NCBI GenBank assembly: GCA_035499415.1
Contig: DATJYV010000176.1
Coordinates: 1-5,779 of the forward strand
Length of the DNA stretch: 5,779 nucleotides
DNA from: DATJYV01 sp035499415
GTDB taxonomy: Bacteria; Bacteroidota; Ignavibacteria; UBA10030
Direction: 5' to 3'
A program made the position numbers and the translations under genes. This document shows positions 1 to 5,779 of this stretch, in pieces (the first letter of the stretch is position 1; every line of letters begins with the position of its first letter). The notes under the pieces were generated by a model. The model did not search any database, was not told where the DNA came from, and saw nothing but the letters and a program-made list of their open reading frames with translations.

Positions 1-2
1 GA

Positions 3-119
3 ATCGGTCTTGCCGTCGGTCGATTTCACATTGATTATGCGATCGCGCCGAGCCAGTCCTCGGGCCGATACCACCAAGTCACCATTTGCTTACCAATCGG
101 AAGTGGTCTCGGACGGTGA
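3..119 (+). CDS. 3' end of a probable outer-membrane beta-barrel protein (PorV/PorQ-like C-terminus), partial
   Basis: An open frame enters from the left edge and ends at TGA 117-119, giving 38 residues. It begins IGLAVGRFHIDYAIAPS and continues with a stretch containing YHQVTICLPIG. The alternating pattern of a short strand (GRFHIDYAIAP), a polar turn (SQSSGRYH) and a closing hydrophobic strand (QVTICLPIG) resembles the last two beta strands of PorV/PorQ-family outer-membrane proteins, whose ends often read like 'F.LDYAF.P...LG..H.ISL...'. That resemblance is from memory and the fragment is short. The family includes the T9SS shuttle PorV, which would fit the T9SS cargo gene elsewhere in the window, but many members have other or unknown roles. 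The N-terminus lies outside the window. The next gene starts 55 bp downstream on the same strand, so the two may be co-transcribed. Confidence 0.5.
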   Translation: MGLAVGRFHIDYAIAPSQSSGRYHQVTICLPIGSGLGR

Positions 120-174
120 TGCGCCCGCGAGGTGGAGCATATAGCGGGCACTACCAATATTCTGAAAGACGGAT

Positions 175-990
175 GTGAAATCATTGGATCCTCGGAGTCA
201 ATTCGCACGGAGTCGTGTCATGCAGGAAGTCCTGCGCACAATCGACAAGATTGCTCCGAGTCATTTGAGCCTTGTAATCATCGGAGAGCACGGGACAGGA
301 AAGGAGTGGGCCGCCAGGAAGATCCACGAATTGAGTCAGCGTTCGAAAGGCCCCTTTTGGCCTTTCGACTGCGCAGCTGTTGCCCTTGAAAGGGTGGAGA
401 AGGAACTTTTCGGTGCCATCGAATTGACTCGCGATGGAATTTCAATTCTCAGGGGCGCATTTGAGGAGGCTTCTTCGGGCACGCTCCTTCTCAACGAGAT
501 GGACTCGCTGCCTCCCGTTATCCAAAAGAAGGTATCTCGAGCCCTTGAGTATGGCACTATCCTTCGTGTTGGCGAGGAAAAAGCCATCCCAGTGGATGTG
601 CGCATCATAGGCACTTTGAATCGTCCCGCCGACGTTCGCTTCGACGATAAAACTCCGGGCGACGAATGGTTCGTCCGATTCAGCCCCTTTCTGATCGAGA
701 TACCTCCGCTGAGGGAGCGCCGCGAAGACATCCCCGGCTTGATTGACGGGTTCATTGAGGGTCTGCGGGTCCGTCACGGAAGTCTCGTCAAGGGTGTGTC
801 TGCCGAGGCACAGGAAACTCTGGTATCGTACAATTGGCCTGGAAATGTACGCAATCTACGAAGCGCCATCGAATATGCAGTCGTCATGGCAAAGGGATCG
901 GTAGTCCAAACCGAAGACCTCCCACCGTATCTCCTGCAGAATCACCAGCACGGAAGGTCGTCCATCCCCATCGAACACCGCAAAGTCTGA
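175..990 (+). CDS. Stand-alone sigma-54-activator-type AAA+ ATPase domain, degenerate and without HTH
   Basis: The 271-residue product aligns with the central domain of NtrC/PspF-type activators. Visible elements are Walker A GEHGTGKE (37-44, Lys43), the ELFG block (77-80), a Walker B-like GTLLLNEMD (102-110), sensor I IIGTLNR (144-150), the highly typical IPPLRERREDIP (176-187) and the sensor II region WPGNVRNL (221-228). The family uses ATP to remodel the sigma-54 RNA polymerase closed complex. Several key sites differ here. The GAFTGA sigma-54 contact loop, expected at about 84-89, reads LTRDGI. The Walker B Asp is Asn107, with Glu108 kept. The first arginine finger position is Gly, while Arg168 matches the second. 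There is no receiver, GAF or PAS domain, and the protein ends about 20 residues after EDLPPYL with no Fis-type HTH. The start is GTG 175, just below an in-frame stop at 163-165; the SD is weak. Family membership is secure, but an activator function is doubtful. It may be a regulator, a decoy or a decaying gene. Confidence 0.88.
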   Translation: MKSLDPRSQFARSRVMQEVLRTIDKIAPSHLSLVIIGEHGTGKEWAARKIHELSQRSKGPFWPFDCAAVALERVEKELFGAIELTRDGISILRGAFEEASSGTLLLNEMDSLPPVIQKKVSRALEYGTILRVGEEKAIPVDVRIIGTLNRPADVRFDDKTPGDEWFVRFSPFLIEIPPLRERREDIPGLIDGFIEGLRVRHGSLVKGVSAEAQETLVSYNWPGNVRNLRSAIEYAVVMAKGSVVQTEDLPPYLLQNHQHGRSSIPIEHRKV

Positions 991-1085
991 AAAATCCGCC
1001 TGGGGAAAGTGTGGGAAGACTTGTCTCTGTTTGATCTCACAAGCTCTGATGTAGGTTACAATCATCTCGAAATGCGATAGGAACC

Positions 1086-1904
1086 ATGCTATACTTGTAC
1101 GGGTTGGGTATCGGTCTCCGATCAATTCTCAAAGGTCGCCTGGACCGGGAAAATATCAAAAATCTTGTCGTGCCTGTGAATTACTGGCGCACCCTGGAAT
1201 TCAGACTTGCGCACGCCGCCCTTCAGATCACCAGGGCCGACCGGGTGCTCGACATCGGCAGTCCGAAGCTCTTTTCCCTCTACTTATCGGATAGAATCGG
1301 GGCCGAAGTCTTTTCGACGGATATTGACGAGTATTTCGTAAAAAGCTATTCCGCCTATAGAGAGTTAAAGGGGATCGACGAACGGCGGTTTCACGTGATG
1401 GCGATCGATGGTCGCGATCTCCCCTTCGACGAAGGGTATTTCACCAAGATTTTTTCAATTTCAGTTCTTGAGCATATTCCTGACGACGGTGATGCCACGT
1501 GCGCTTCGGAGATCGGTCGATCACTTGCACGCGGCGGCATATGTGTTATTACCGTTCCATTTTCACCGACCGGCGCGGTCGAGTACAAGTTTCCACGTCA
1601 ATTCTACTGGGCTTCCAAAGTTCAGGAGAAGATTAACGAAGGTAAGGTATTCTATCAGCGAAGGTATAGCGAGAAGGATCTGTACGAGAGGATCGTCGGC
1701 CCATCCTCTCTCACGGTCGAGAAGATCCTCTATATGGGGGAGCGGTTCGCCTTATCTCGAAGAAAGGAGCTGAGCGAATACTTTCATCCGCTCTTGGGTC
1801 CCCTTCATCCTGCATTGTCATACCTCTTTCATTCCGCACCCATGCCGTCATGGCGAGGAATGCGCAGACCCCTCGGCGCTCTCCTTGTCCTGAGGAAGGC
1901 TTAG
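1086..1904 (+). CDS. Class I SAM-dependent methyltransferase (Methyltransf_11-like)
   Basis: The 272-residue protein has a Rossmann-type methyltransferase core. Motif I is VLDIGSPKLFSLYL (54-67), the acidic ribose-binding end of strand 2 is FSTDIDEY (76-83), the motif II/III region is IDGRDLPFDEGYF (107-119) followed by FSISVLEHIPDDG (123-135), and the post-motif strand is LARGGICVITVPFS (147-160). These are the SAM-binding elements of the UbiE/Methyltransf_11 type. Motif I departs from the usual GxGxG: only Gly58 remains and SPK follows. The segment after residue 160, with KFPRQFYWASKVQ and YQRRYSEKDLYERI, probably contributes to substrate binding; the substrate cannot be told from sequence. 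The ATG at 1086 is the first start after an in-frame stop at 1047-1049. An AGGAA lies only 2 nt upstream, so initiation may be weak. The AAA+ gene ends 95 bp upstream on the same strand. No transmembrane segment is evident. Confidence 0.85.
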   Translation: MLYLYGLGIGLRSILKGRLDRENIKNLVVPVNYWRTLEFRLAHAALQITRADRVLDIGSPKLFSLYLSDRIGAEVFSTDIDEYFVKSYSAYRELKGIDERRFHVMAIDGRDLPFDEGYFTKIFSISVLEHIPDDGDATCASEIGRSLARGGICVITVPFSPTGAVEYKFPRQFYWASKVQEKINEGKVFYQRRYSEKDLYERIVGPSSLTVEKILYMGERFALSRRKELSEYFHPLLGPLHPALSYLFHSAPMPSWRGMRRPLGALLVLRKA

Positions 1905-2009
1905 GTGCTGCGGGCATGTGAATGAATCACACCGCTCTCAGCGTCGGACGAGAACCTCGTGGCACAATGTGGCTTGTTGACCCTACTCGTTGATCCCTTC
2001 TAGTCGACA
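1905..2009. other. Intergenic gap between convergent genes, with two small dyads
   Basis: This 105 bp separates the ends of the methyltransferase (+) and the GH18/T9SS gene (-). A terminator would be expected here. The best dyads are ACGAG-AAC-CTCGT at 1948-1960 (5 bp stem, 3 nt loop) and GTGA-ATGAA-TCAC at 1918-1930. Neither is followed by a T-run on either strand, so I do not call an intrinsic terminator with confidence. Confidence 0.3.
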
Positions 2010-3539
2010 CTATTTCAGCAAAACCATCTTCATCGACTTGACAACATAATCTGACTGCAATCTGTAGAAGTACACACCGCTCGCGAGATCGTCGGCTCGA
2101 AAGACAACCCGATACGCGCCGGGTGCTTGCATCTCATCGACGAGCGACCGAACCTCTACTCCCAGCAGATTGTACACGGAGAGCTTGACATGGCCGGATA
2201 CCGGAACTGAATAATTAATCGTGGTGGAAGGATTGAAGGGGTTTGGATAATTCTGCTTGAGGTCAAACGATTGGGGTATATCAGACAACCTCTCGGTCAC
2301 TCCGGTTGTACCGATTCCTGCCGCATAGTATGCGGATCGCAAGAGTTGATCCTTCTGTCCTGCAGGTGCACTTGGGAGAAACATGCTACCGAGTTCGTAC
2401 AGCATGACGCCGCCAAACCCTTTATTAATCGCCCATTGAATCTTCAACCTAATGCTCGTTGTATCTTCGTATGTAATGACTTTGCTCGCCCCGTCGCTGT
2501 ACCACGGAGATTGGGCGAGGGAATCCCAATATCGATTCGTCGAAGGTACATCCGCGTAGCTCCCGAAGGTGTAGCTGGTGTACTTTTGACCCATCGTCGA
2601 GGCACCTGTGAAGACGCTGGTATTCGGAGAAAGCGACATCCCCAATCGTGCGGGGGGATAGTGCGCCACCTGCCAAGTGCCGATACTTCCCATTCCATCC
2701 CCTTTTGCCATGTCATTCAGCGAGTATCCATTGTAATTGGGGAATTGAGTCGGTAAGTCGATTGGCGTATTAAATCCGGTTCGGTAGTCCTGATCATTTC
2801 CCTGCCACATGGTATAAGTCTCAAGGTTGATCTGGTCCGCGTCCGCAAGAAGGGAATCGCGCGTGTATCCAAAGAAGGAACCATCCCCGCCCGTCGCGGA
2901 CTCGTCGTCTCGCGCATAGACCGTAACCACGAGGAGGCCTTTCGGGCTCCACGCATCCAACTTGCGCCTGAACGAAGAAAATAGCCTCTGGGCGCCAACT
3001 CGGTCAGCAGCATATGGAAACTCCCAATTTATTTCGACTCCATCCGCATTGTGGCGTTTCGCAAAATTCACACATGCCGTTGTGAAGGTATCCGTCTTTG
3101 CCAGGCTCGCTGCTATGGAAGACATTTGCTGCTGGCCCGTGCCATAGATGCCCCCCATTGAAATCACGACTTTGACTCCCTTTACATGGGCGCTGTCAAT
3201 CAGGGTCCGAAGATATGGTGCAGGAGCACCGGTCAGAGAGCCGTTAACCAGATTTCCGCTATCGCTGGCCGATGTGATGTAAGAGCAATACGGAGATGTG
3301 GAGCTGGTTCCGAGGCCCGAAAAAACGACGATATGGGTGAGGTAGGAGTAGTTCAGTAACGAGACTTCGGCAGTCCCAGTCGCTCCCGTGTTATCCCCAT
3401 TCCATCTCACACCCGGCTTCAATATGGCATAATACCAATCCGGGTAGTAGCCGGTTACCCATTTCAACTGAGCCGAAAGACTCTGTGCGGACAGCAAAAG
3501 GATGAGTGCGATCGCACCCGACTTCCAGGACTTTGTCAT
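2010..3539 (-). CDS. Secreted GH18-fold (chitinase-like) protein with T9SS type A sorting domain
   Basis: The 509-residue protein has three parts. First is a signal peptide (1-23, a hydrophobic core ending LSA, then QLKW). Next is a GH18-like TIM barrel (about 25-405), and last is a T9SS type A sorting domain (about 426-509; QNYPNPFNPSTTI at 429-441, SGVYFYRL, terminal VLLK). Barrel landmarks are WVTGYYPDWYY (strand 1), VVISMGG (124-130, the SxGG motif), the catalytic-strand motif DGVEINWE (166-173), INLETYTMW (237-245) and GGVMLYELG (376-384). Family GH18 cleaves beta-1,4-GlcNAc linkages by substrate-assisted catalysis at DGxDxDxE. Here the acid Glu173 is kept, but the two inner Asp residues are Glu169 and Asn171, and the Asp of the usual MxYD is Thr243. 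The substrate or activity may therefore differ. The start is ATG at 3539, with GAGG (3545-3548) 5 nt upstream. It lies 42 bp downstream of its paralogue in the same orientation and is probably co-transcribed. The predicted destination is the cell surface or medium via Sec and then T9SS. Confidence 0.9.
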   Translation of the reverse strand: MTKSWKSGAIALILLLSAQSLSAQLKWVTGYYPDWYYAILKPGVRWNGDNTGATGTAEVSLLNYSYLTHIVVFSGLGTSSTSPYCSYITSASDSGNLVNGSLTGAPAPYLRTLIDSAHVKGVKVVISMGGIYGTGQQQMSSIAASLAKTDTFTTACVNFAKRHNADGVEINWEFPYAADRVGAQRLFSSFRRKLDAWSPKGLLVVTVYARDDESATGGDGSFFGYTRDSLLADADQINLETYTMWQGNDQDYRTGFNTPIDLPTQFPNYNGYSLNDMAKGDGMGSIGTWQVAHYPPARLGMSLSPNTSVFTGASTMGQKYTSYTFGSYADVPSTNRYWDSLAQSPWYSDGASKVITYEDTTSIRLKIQWAINKGFGGVMLYELGSMFLPSAPAGQKDQLLRSAYYAAGIGTTGVTERLSDIPQSFDLKQNYPNPFNPSTTINYSVPVSGHVKLSVYNLLGVEVRSLVDEMQAPGAYRVVFRADDLASGVYFYRLQSDYVVKSMKMVLLK

Positions 3540-3581
3540 ACATGCCTCACGTGTGTATTATGATGGACGCGACCAAATGGC

Positions 3582-4865
3582 CTACTTCGTTTCTCCTCTC
3601 GCAGCCCTCCACGCGGCCCGCAGGAGCTGATCCTTGTACTTTTCGGGAGCATCGGGCAAATACATACTGCCAAGGTCATACAACATTAGCCCGCCAAATC
3701 CTTTCCGTTTTGCCCAATCGACTTTCAAGCGAATACTTGTGGTATCCTCAAACGTGATAACCTTTCCCACTCCATCCGTATACCACGGCGACTGTGCTGT
3801 CGAATCCCAGTATCGATGGGATGCCGGGACGTTGGCATAGCTCCCAAACTTGAAACTCTGGTACTTCTGTCCCATCGTTGTTGCTCCTGTAAACTCGGTC
3901 GTATTCGGAGACAGCGACATTCCCAATCTCGACGTCGGATACCCAGCCGCGATCCAGGTTCCGACACTTCCCATCCCGTCTCCCCGCTTCTTATCGTTGA
4001 GCGAGTAACCGTTGTAGCCTTCGAATTGCGTTGGCAGGTCGATCGGTGTATTGAATCCCGTTCTGTAATCCTGGTCATCTCCCTGCCACATAGTGTACGT
4101 CTCTATGTTTATTTGGTCAAAAGCCGCAAGCATGGAATCGCGAACGTAGCCAAAAACCTGCCCGTCCACCAGAGCTCCATCCACCATCCGTTCATCGGTC
4201 CGGGCATACGCCGTCGCGATAAATATGCCACGCGGGTCCCATTCATTCAGGCGACGCCGGAACGATTGAATGAGTCTAAGAAATCCGACCTGATCTGATT
4301 GACGAGGAAACTCCCAGTTGATTTCAACACCGTCCGCGCCTTTCTCCTTTGCATACGTGCAACATGCGTGGACAAATGCCTCCGTTTTTTCCGGGTCCGC
4401 GGCGATCATGGACATCTGCCTGGCACCGCCCCCGAATATTCCACCCATGGAAATGGCAACCTTGACGCCGTGCGCATGCGCATTTTGTACGAGCGCTTGG
4501 AGATACGGTGCCGGCTGGCCGGTGGAAGCGCCGAATTCAATTTCTTGGGCGTAGCTCTTGCCGAACGGCCCAAGCTCATTCGTGACATAGCAGCAGTACG
4601 GATACTTGTCGCTCGTCCCCCATCCCGTGAAGACAACGATGTGCGTAAGCTTGGAGAAGTCAATCATGGATTTCTCAGATTGTCCCGTTGCACCCGAGTT
4701 GTCACCGTTCCATCTTACACCGGGACGAAGGATGGCGTAATACCAGTTGGGGTAATAGCCCGTTACCCATTGGAGTTGGGAGAACGAAATGACGTACCAA
4801 ACCGAGAGGAACCCAAAGATCAGAATCAGCCGAACCGCGCAACGGGAGAACTCCCTGCACTCCAT
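3582..4865 (-). CDS. Secreted GH18-fold (chitinase-like) paralogue lacking the T9SS sorting domain
   Basis: From ATG 4865 the product is 427 residues. An N-terminal hydrophobic stretch (about 11-28, after Arg/Cys-rich MECREFSRC) looks like a signal peptide or anchor. The GH18-like barrel follows directly and runs to the C-terminus. It shares roughly 60-65% identity by eye with the neighbouring protein, higher in the second half. Landmarks, numbered from this start, are WVTGYYPNWYY (33-43), AISMGG (137-142), DGVEINWE (178-185; Glu181, Asn183, acid Glu185), INIETYTMW (252-260) and GGLMLYDLG (391-399). The catalytic motif carries the same Asp-to-Glu and Asp-to-Asn changes as the paralogue. The protein stops just after the barrel (AAWRAARGETK) where the paralogue continues into its sorting domain, so it is probably not a T9SS cargo. 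An in-frame TTG at 4931 would add 22 residues but has no SD and places polar sequence before the signal; ATG 4865 is preferred. It is probably the first gene of a two-gene unit. Confidence 0.87.
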   Translation of the reverse strand: MECREFSRCAVRLILIFGFLSVWYVISFSQLQWVTGYYPNWYYAILRPGVRWNGDNSGATGQSEKSMIDFSKLTHIVVFTGWGTSDKYPYCCYVTNELGPFGKSYAQEIEFGASTGQPAPYLQALVQNAHAHGVKVAISMGGIFGGGARQMSMIAADPEKTEAFVHACCTYAKEKGADGVEINWEFPRQSDQVGFLRLIQSFRRRLNEWDPRGIFIATAYARTDERMVDGALVDGQVFGYVRDSMLAAFDQINIETYTMWQGDDQDYRTGFNTPIDLPTQFEGYNGYSLNDKKRGDGMGSVGTWIAAGYPTSRLGMSLSPNTTEFTGATTMGQKYQSFKFGSYANVPASHRYWDSTAQSPWYTDGVGKVITFEDTTSIRLKVDWAKRKGFGGLMLYDLGSMYLPDAPEKYKDQLLRAAWRAARGETK

Positions 4866-4869
4866 GATA

Positions 4870-4874
4870 CCCCC
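4870..4874 (-). promoter_or_regulatory. Ribosome binding site supporting the ATG 4865 start
   Basis: On the minus strand a GGGGG run sits 4 nt before ATG 4865. The alternative TTG start at 4931 has no purine-rich SD in front of it (its upstream sequence is AT-rich, ACAATAA). With the signal peptide position, this decides the start of the first GH18-like gene. Confidence 0.45.
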
Positions 4875-4933
4875 GAGCTGCTTCAAGAGAGAATTTCGAG
4901 AGGAACCATCTTGAAATTTAAACTTGGCCAATT

Positions 4934-4946
4934 ATTGTAAAACAAT
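4934..4946. repeat. Short perfect inverted repeat, possible operator
   Basis: ATTGT-AAA-ACAAT is a perfect 5 bp dyad with a 3 bp centre, within an AT-rich stretch upstream of the first GH18-like gene. It lies just downstream of the tentative promoter at 4950-4977, where a repressor could block initiation. A dyad this short can arise by chance, and no regulator is identified. Confidence 0.2.
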
Positions 4947-4949
4947 CAA

Positions 4950-4977
4950 GCTGTAAATTCTTGCCTCAACACGTCAA
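4950..4977 (-). promoter_or_regulatory. Tentative promoter for the GH18-like pair
   Basis: On the minus strand there is TTGACG (4972-4977), a 16 nt spacer, then TACAGC (4950-4955). The -35 matches the housekeeping consensus at five of six bases, but the -10 matches only three of six. Promoters in the Bacteroidota often follow a different consensus (TTTG and TAnnTTTG), which I do not see cleanly here. The location, about 85 bp before the preferred start codon, is reasonable. Confidence 0.22.
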
Positions 4978-5429
4978 ATGCTGCAACACCGGTCATATGC
5001 GATTGTTATCGGTCTGAAGCGACGCACAGCAACGAACCCGGGAATGAGCTGACCATCCACACCCCAGCAGGCGAGGGAAGGATAGTAGACCATCACAGCT
5101 CCATATGACCTCAGGAGGTTAGGACAATAGCGAGTGCCGCGGTCGAATGGTGCCGTGAACTCCACGAGATTCGAAAAAGAAGTGAGATTTTCCGCGCCCC
5201 GACTTCAAGTTCTTTCATTTGCTCCCCGGCACCATCAACCAAATTTGCATCTTTAAGAACAATTTGCGAAAATCTTTCAGACGCCGATTGTCCAGAGGAT
5301 TTGCCGAGTTCGAACGGATCAGAGCGGGAATCCCTGATGAAGTCGGCTTCATGCTGCCCATCTCTGTGCTCGCTGCACAGGAGGGCAAAACCTCCTACAT
5401 CGGCAATCCGGACTTCCCCACGTTTGTCA
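4978..5429. other. Long intergenic region without a supported gene
   Basis: This stretch separates the leftward GH18-like unit from the rightward response regulator. The two open frames present begin with GTG (5165, minus, 63 residues) or TTG (5219, plus, 72 residues). Neither has a clear SD, a recognisable motif or a protein-like composition, so neither is called. The part from about 5215 to 5310 is AT-richer and has four copies of ATTTGC. I see no tRNA, terminator hairpin or insertion-sequence end. Confidence 0.5.
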
Positions 5430-5779
5430 ATGTCTAACGACCCGATCTCCCCCGTAGAAGCGCCGACTACAACGCATAATCAGAAGATCCGAATCCTCCT
5501 TGTTGAGGACGAGAGGAAACTCGCACGATCGCTCGAGCGTCTGTTCATCCGTTCAGGTTACGAGGTCGGGATGGCCTTTGACGGGGAAGAAGCCATCTCA
5601 GCCATTACATCACAGGAATTGCATCTCATCGTGCTCGACATCAACCTGCCCCTCAAGTCGGGGATCGAGGTTCTGCACTTCCTGCGTTCGTCGTCCTATA
5701 ACACCCCCGTCCTCATCCTGTCAGCCAGGGACGCAATGCGGGACAAGGTCCAGGGTCTCGACATCGGAGCTGACGATTA
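5430..5779 (+). CDS. Two-component response regulator, receiver domain (OmpR/PhoB-like), 3' truncated by window end
   Basis: ATG 5430 opens a frame that runs off the right edge after 116 full codons. After an 18-residue polar leader, the receiver domain shows strand 1 and the acidic pocket in KIRILLVEDE (19-28; Glu26, Asp27), the phospho-acceptor Asp70 in LIVLDINLPLKSG (66-78), the conserved Ser98 in VLILSAR (94-100) and GADD (113-116), where GADDYLxKPF would normally follow. The conserved Lys and the output domain lie beyond the window, so the class is uncertain; the VQGLDIGADD wording is typical of OmpR/PhoB-type regulators. Phosphorylation by a partner kinase, not visible here, would control it. 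The SD is weak. An in-frame ATG at 5337 would add a Cys/Arg/Ser-rich leader unlike any receiver, so 5430 is preferred. It is divergent from the GH18-like unit. Confidence 0.9.
   Translation, partial: MSNDPISPVEAPTTTHNQKIRILLVEDERKLARSLERLFIRSGYEVGMAFDGEEAISAITSQELHLIVLDINLPLKSGIEVLHFLRSSSYNTPVLILSARDAMRDKVQGLDIGADD

Noticed and set aside
132..389. 85-residue frame overlapping the AAA+ gene start
   Set aside because: It is out of frame with a well-supported AAA+ domain and has no recognisable features.
1948..1960. Hairpin ACGAG-AAC-CTCGT as an intrinsic terminator
   Set aside because: The stem is only 5 bp and no T-run follows on either strand.
1960..1975. Sigma-54-like promoter (TGGCAC followed by GGCTT)
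   Set aside because: The spacing between the GG and GC elements is one base short of the required 10, and it faces the end of a convergent gene.
4866..4931. N-terminal extension of the first GH18-like gene from TTG 4931
   Set aside because: It has no SD and puts a polar stretch before the signal peptide. ATG 4865 has a GGGGG run 4 nt upstream.
4974..5165. 63-residue open frame on the minus strand starting with GTG
   Set aside because: There is no SD, no family resemblance and no context. It may be chance or a gene remnant.
5299..5318. tRNA T-loop-like GTTCGAAC
   Set aside because: The flanking bases do not form a T-stem and no acceptor or anticodon arm is present.
5219..5437. 72-residue open frame on the plus strand overlapping the response regulator start by 8 bp
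   Set aside because: It begins with TTG, has no SD, no recognised motif and a composition that is not convincing. The overlapping ATGTCTAA could be read as translational coupling, but that alone does not support a gene.

Overview
The window is about 5.8 kb of moderately GC-rich bacterial DNA (roughly 52-54% G+C by eye). The clearest taxonomic signal is the C-terminal type IX secretion (T9SS) type A sorting domain on one gene product, with the motif QNYPNPFNPSTTI, then an SGVYFYRL block and a final VLLK. This form is typical of the Bacteroidota/Ignavibacteria/Chlorobi part of the FCB group. A C-terminal fragment at the left edge, which resembles a PorV/PorQ-type outer-membrane beta-barrel, fits the same assignment.

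Layout from left to right. (1) 3-119 (+): the last 38 codons of a gene that probably encodes an outer-membrane protein. (2) 175-990 (+): a stand-alone AAA+ domain of the sigma-54 activator (NtrC/PspF) type. It has no N-terminal sensor and no C-terminal Fis-type HTH, and several hallmark positions are altered. (3) 1086-1904 (+): a class I SAM-dependent methyltransferase. (4) 1905-2009: a short gap between convergent genes. (5) 2010-3539 and 3582-4865 (both -): tandem paralogous secreted proteins of the glycoside hydrolase 18 (chitinase-like) fold, 42 bp apart and probably one transcription unit read from right to left. Both carry the active-site variant DGVEINWE in place of DGxDxDWE. Only the downstream copy has the T9SS sorting domain. 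(6) 4866-5429: about 560 bp with no gene I can support; it probably holds the promoter regions of the two divergent units. (7) 5430-5779 (+): the receiver domain of a two-component response regulator, cut by the window end.

Working together: the two GH18-like proteins look like a secreted polysaccharide-acting pair with different destinations. One is predicted to be exported by T9SS and anchored or released at the surface, while the other has only an N-terminal signal. The response regulator starts upstream of and divergent from this pair, so it could regulate it, but nothing in the sequence proves that. The AAA+ protein and the methyltransferase have no clear functional link to the rest.

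The items most worth a second look are the paired GH18 proteins with a non-canonical catalytic motif, the loss or gain of the sorting domain between them, and the degenerate sigma-54-activator-like ATPase. I see no CRISPR array, tRNA, rRNA or insertion sequence.
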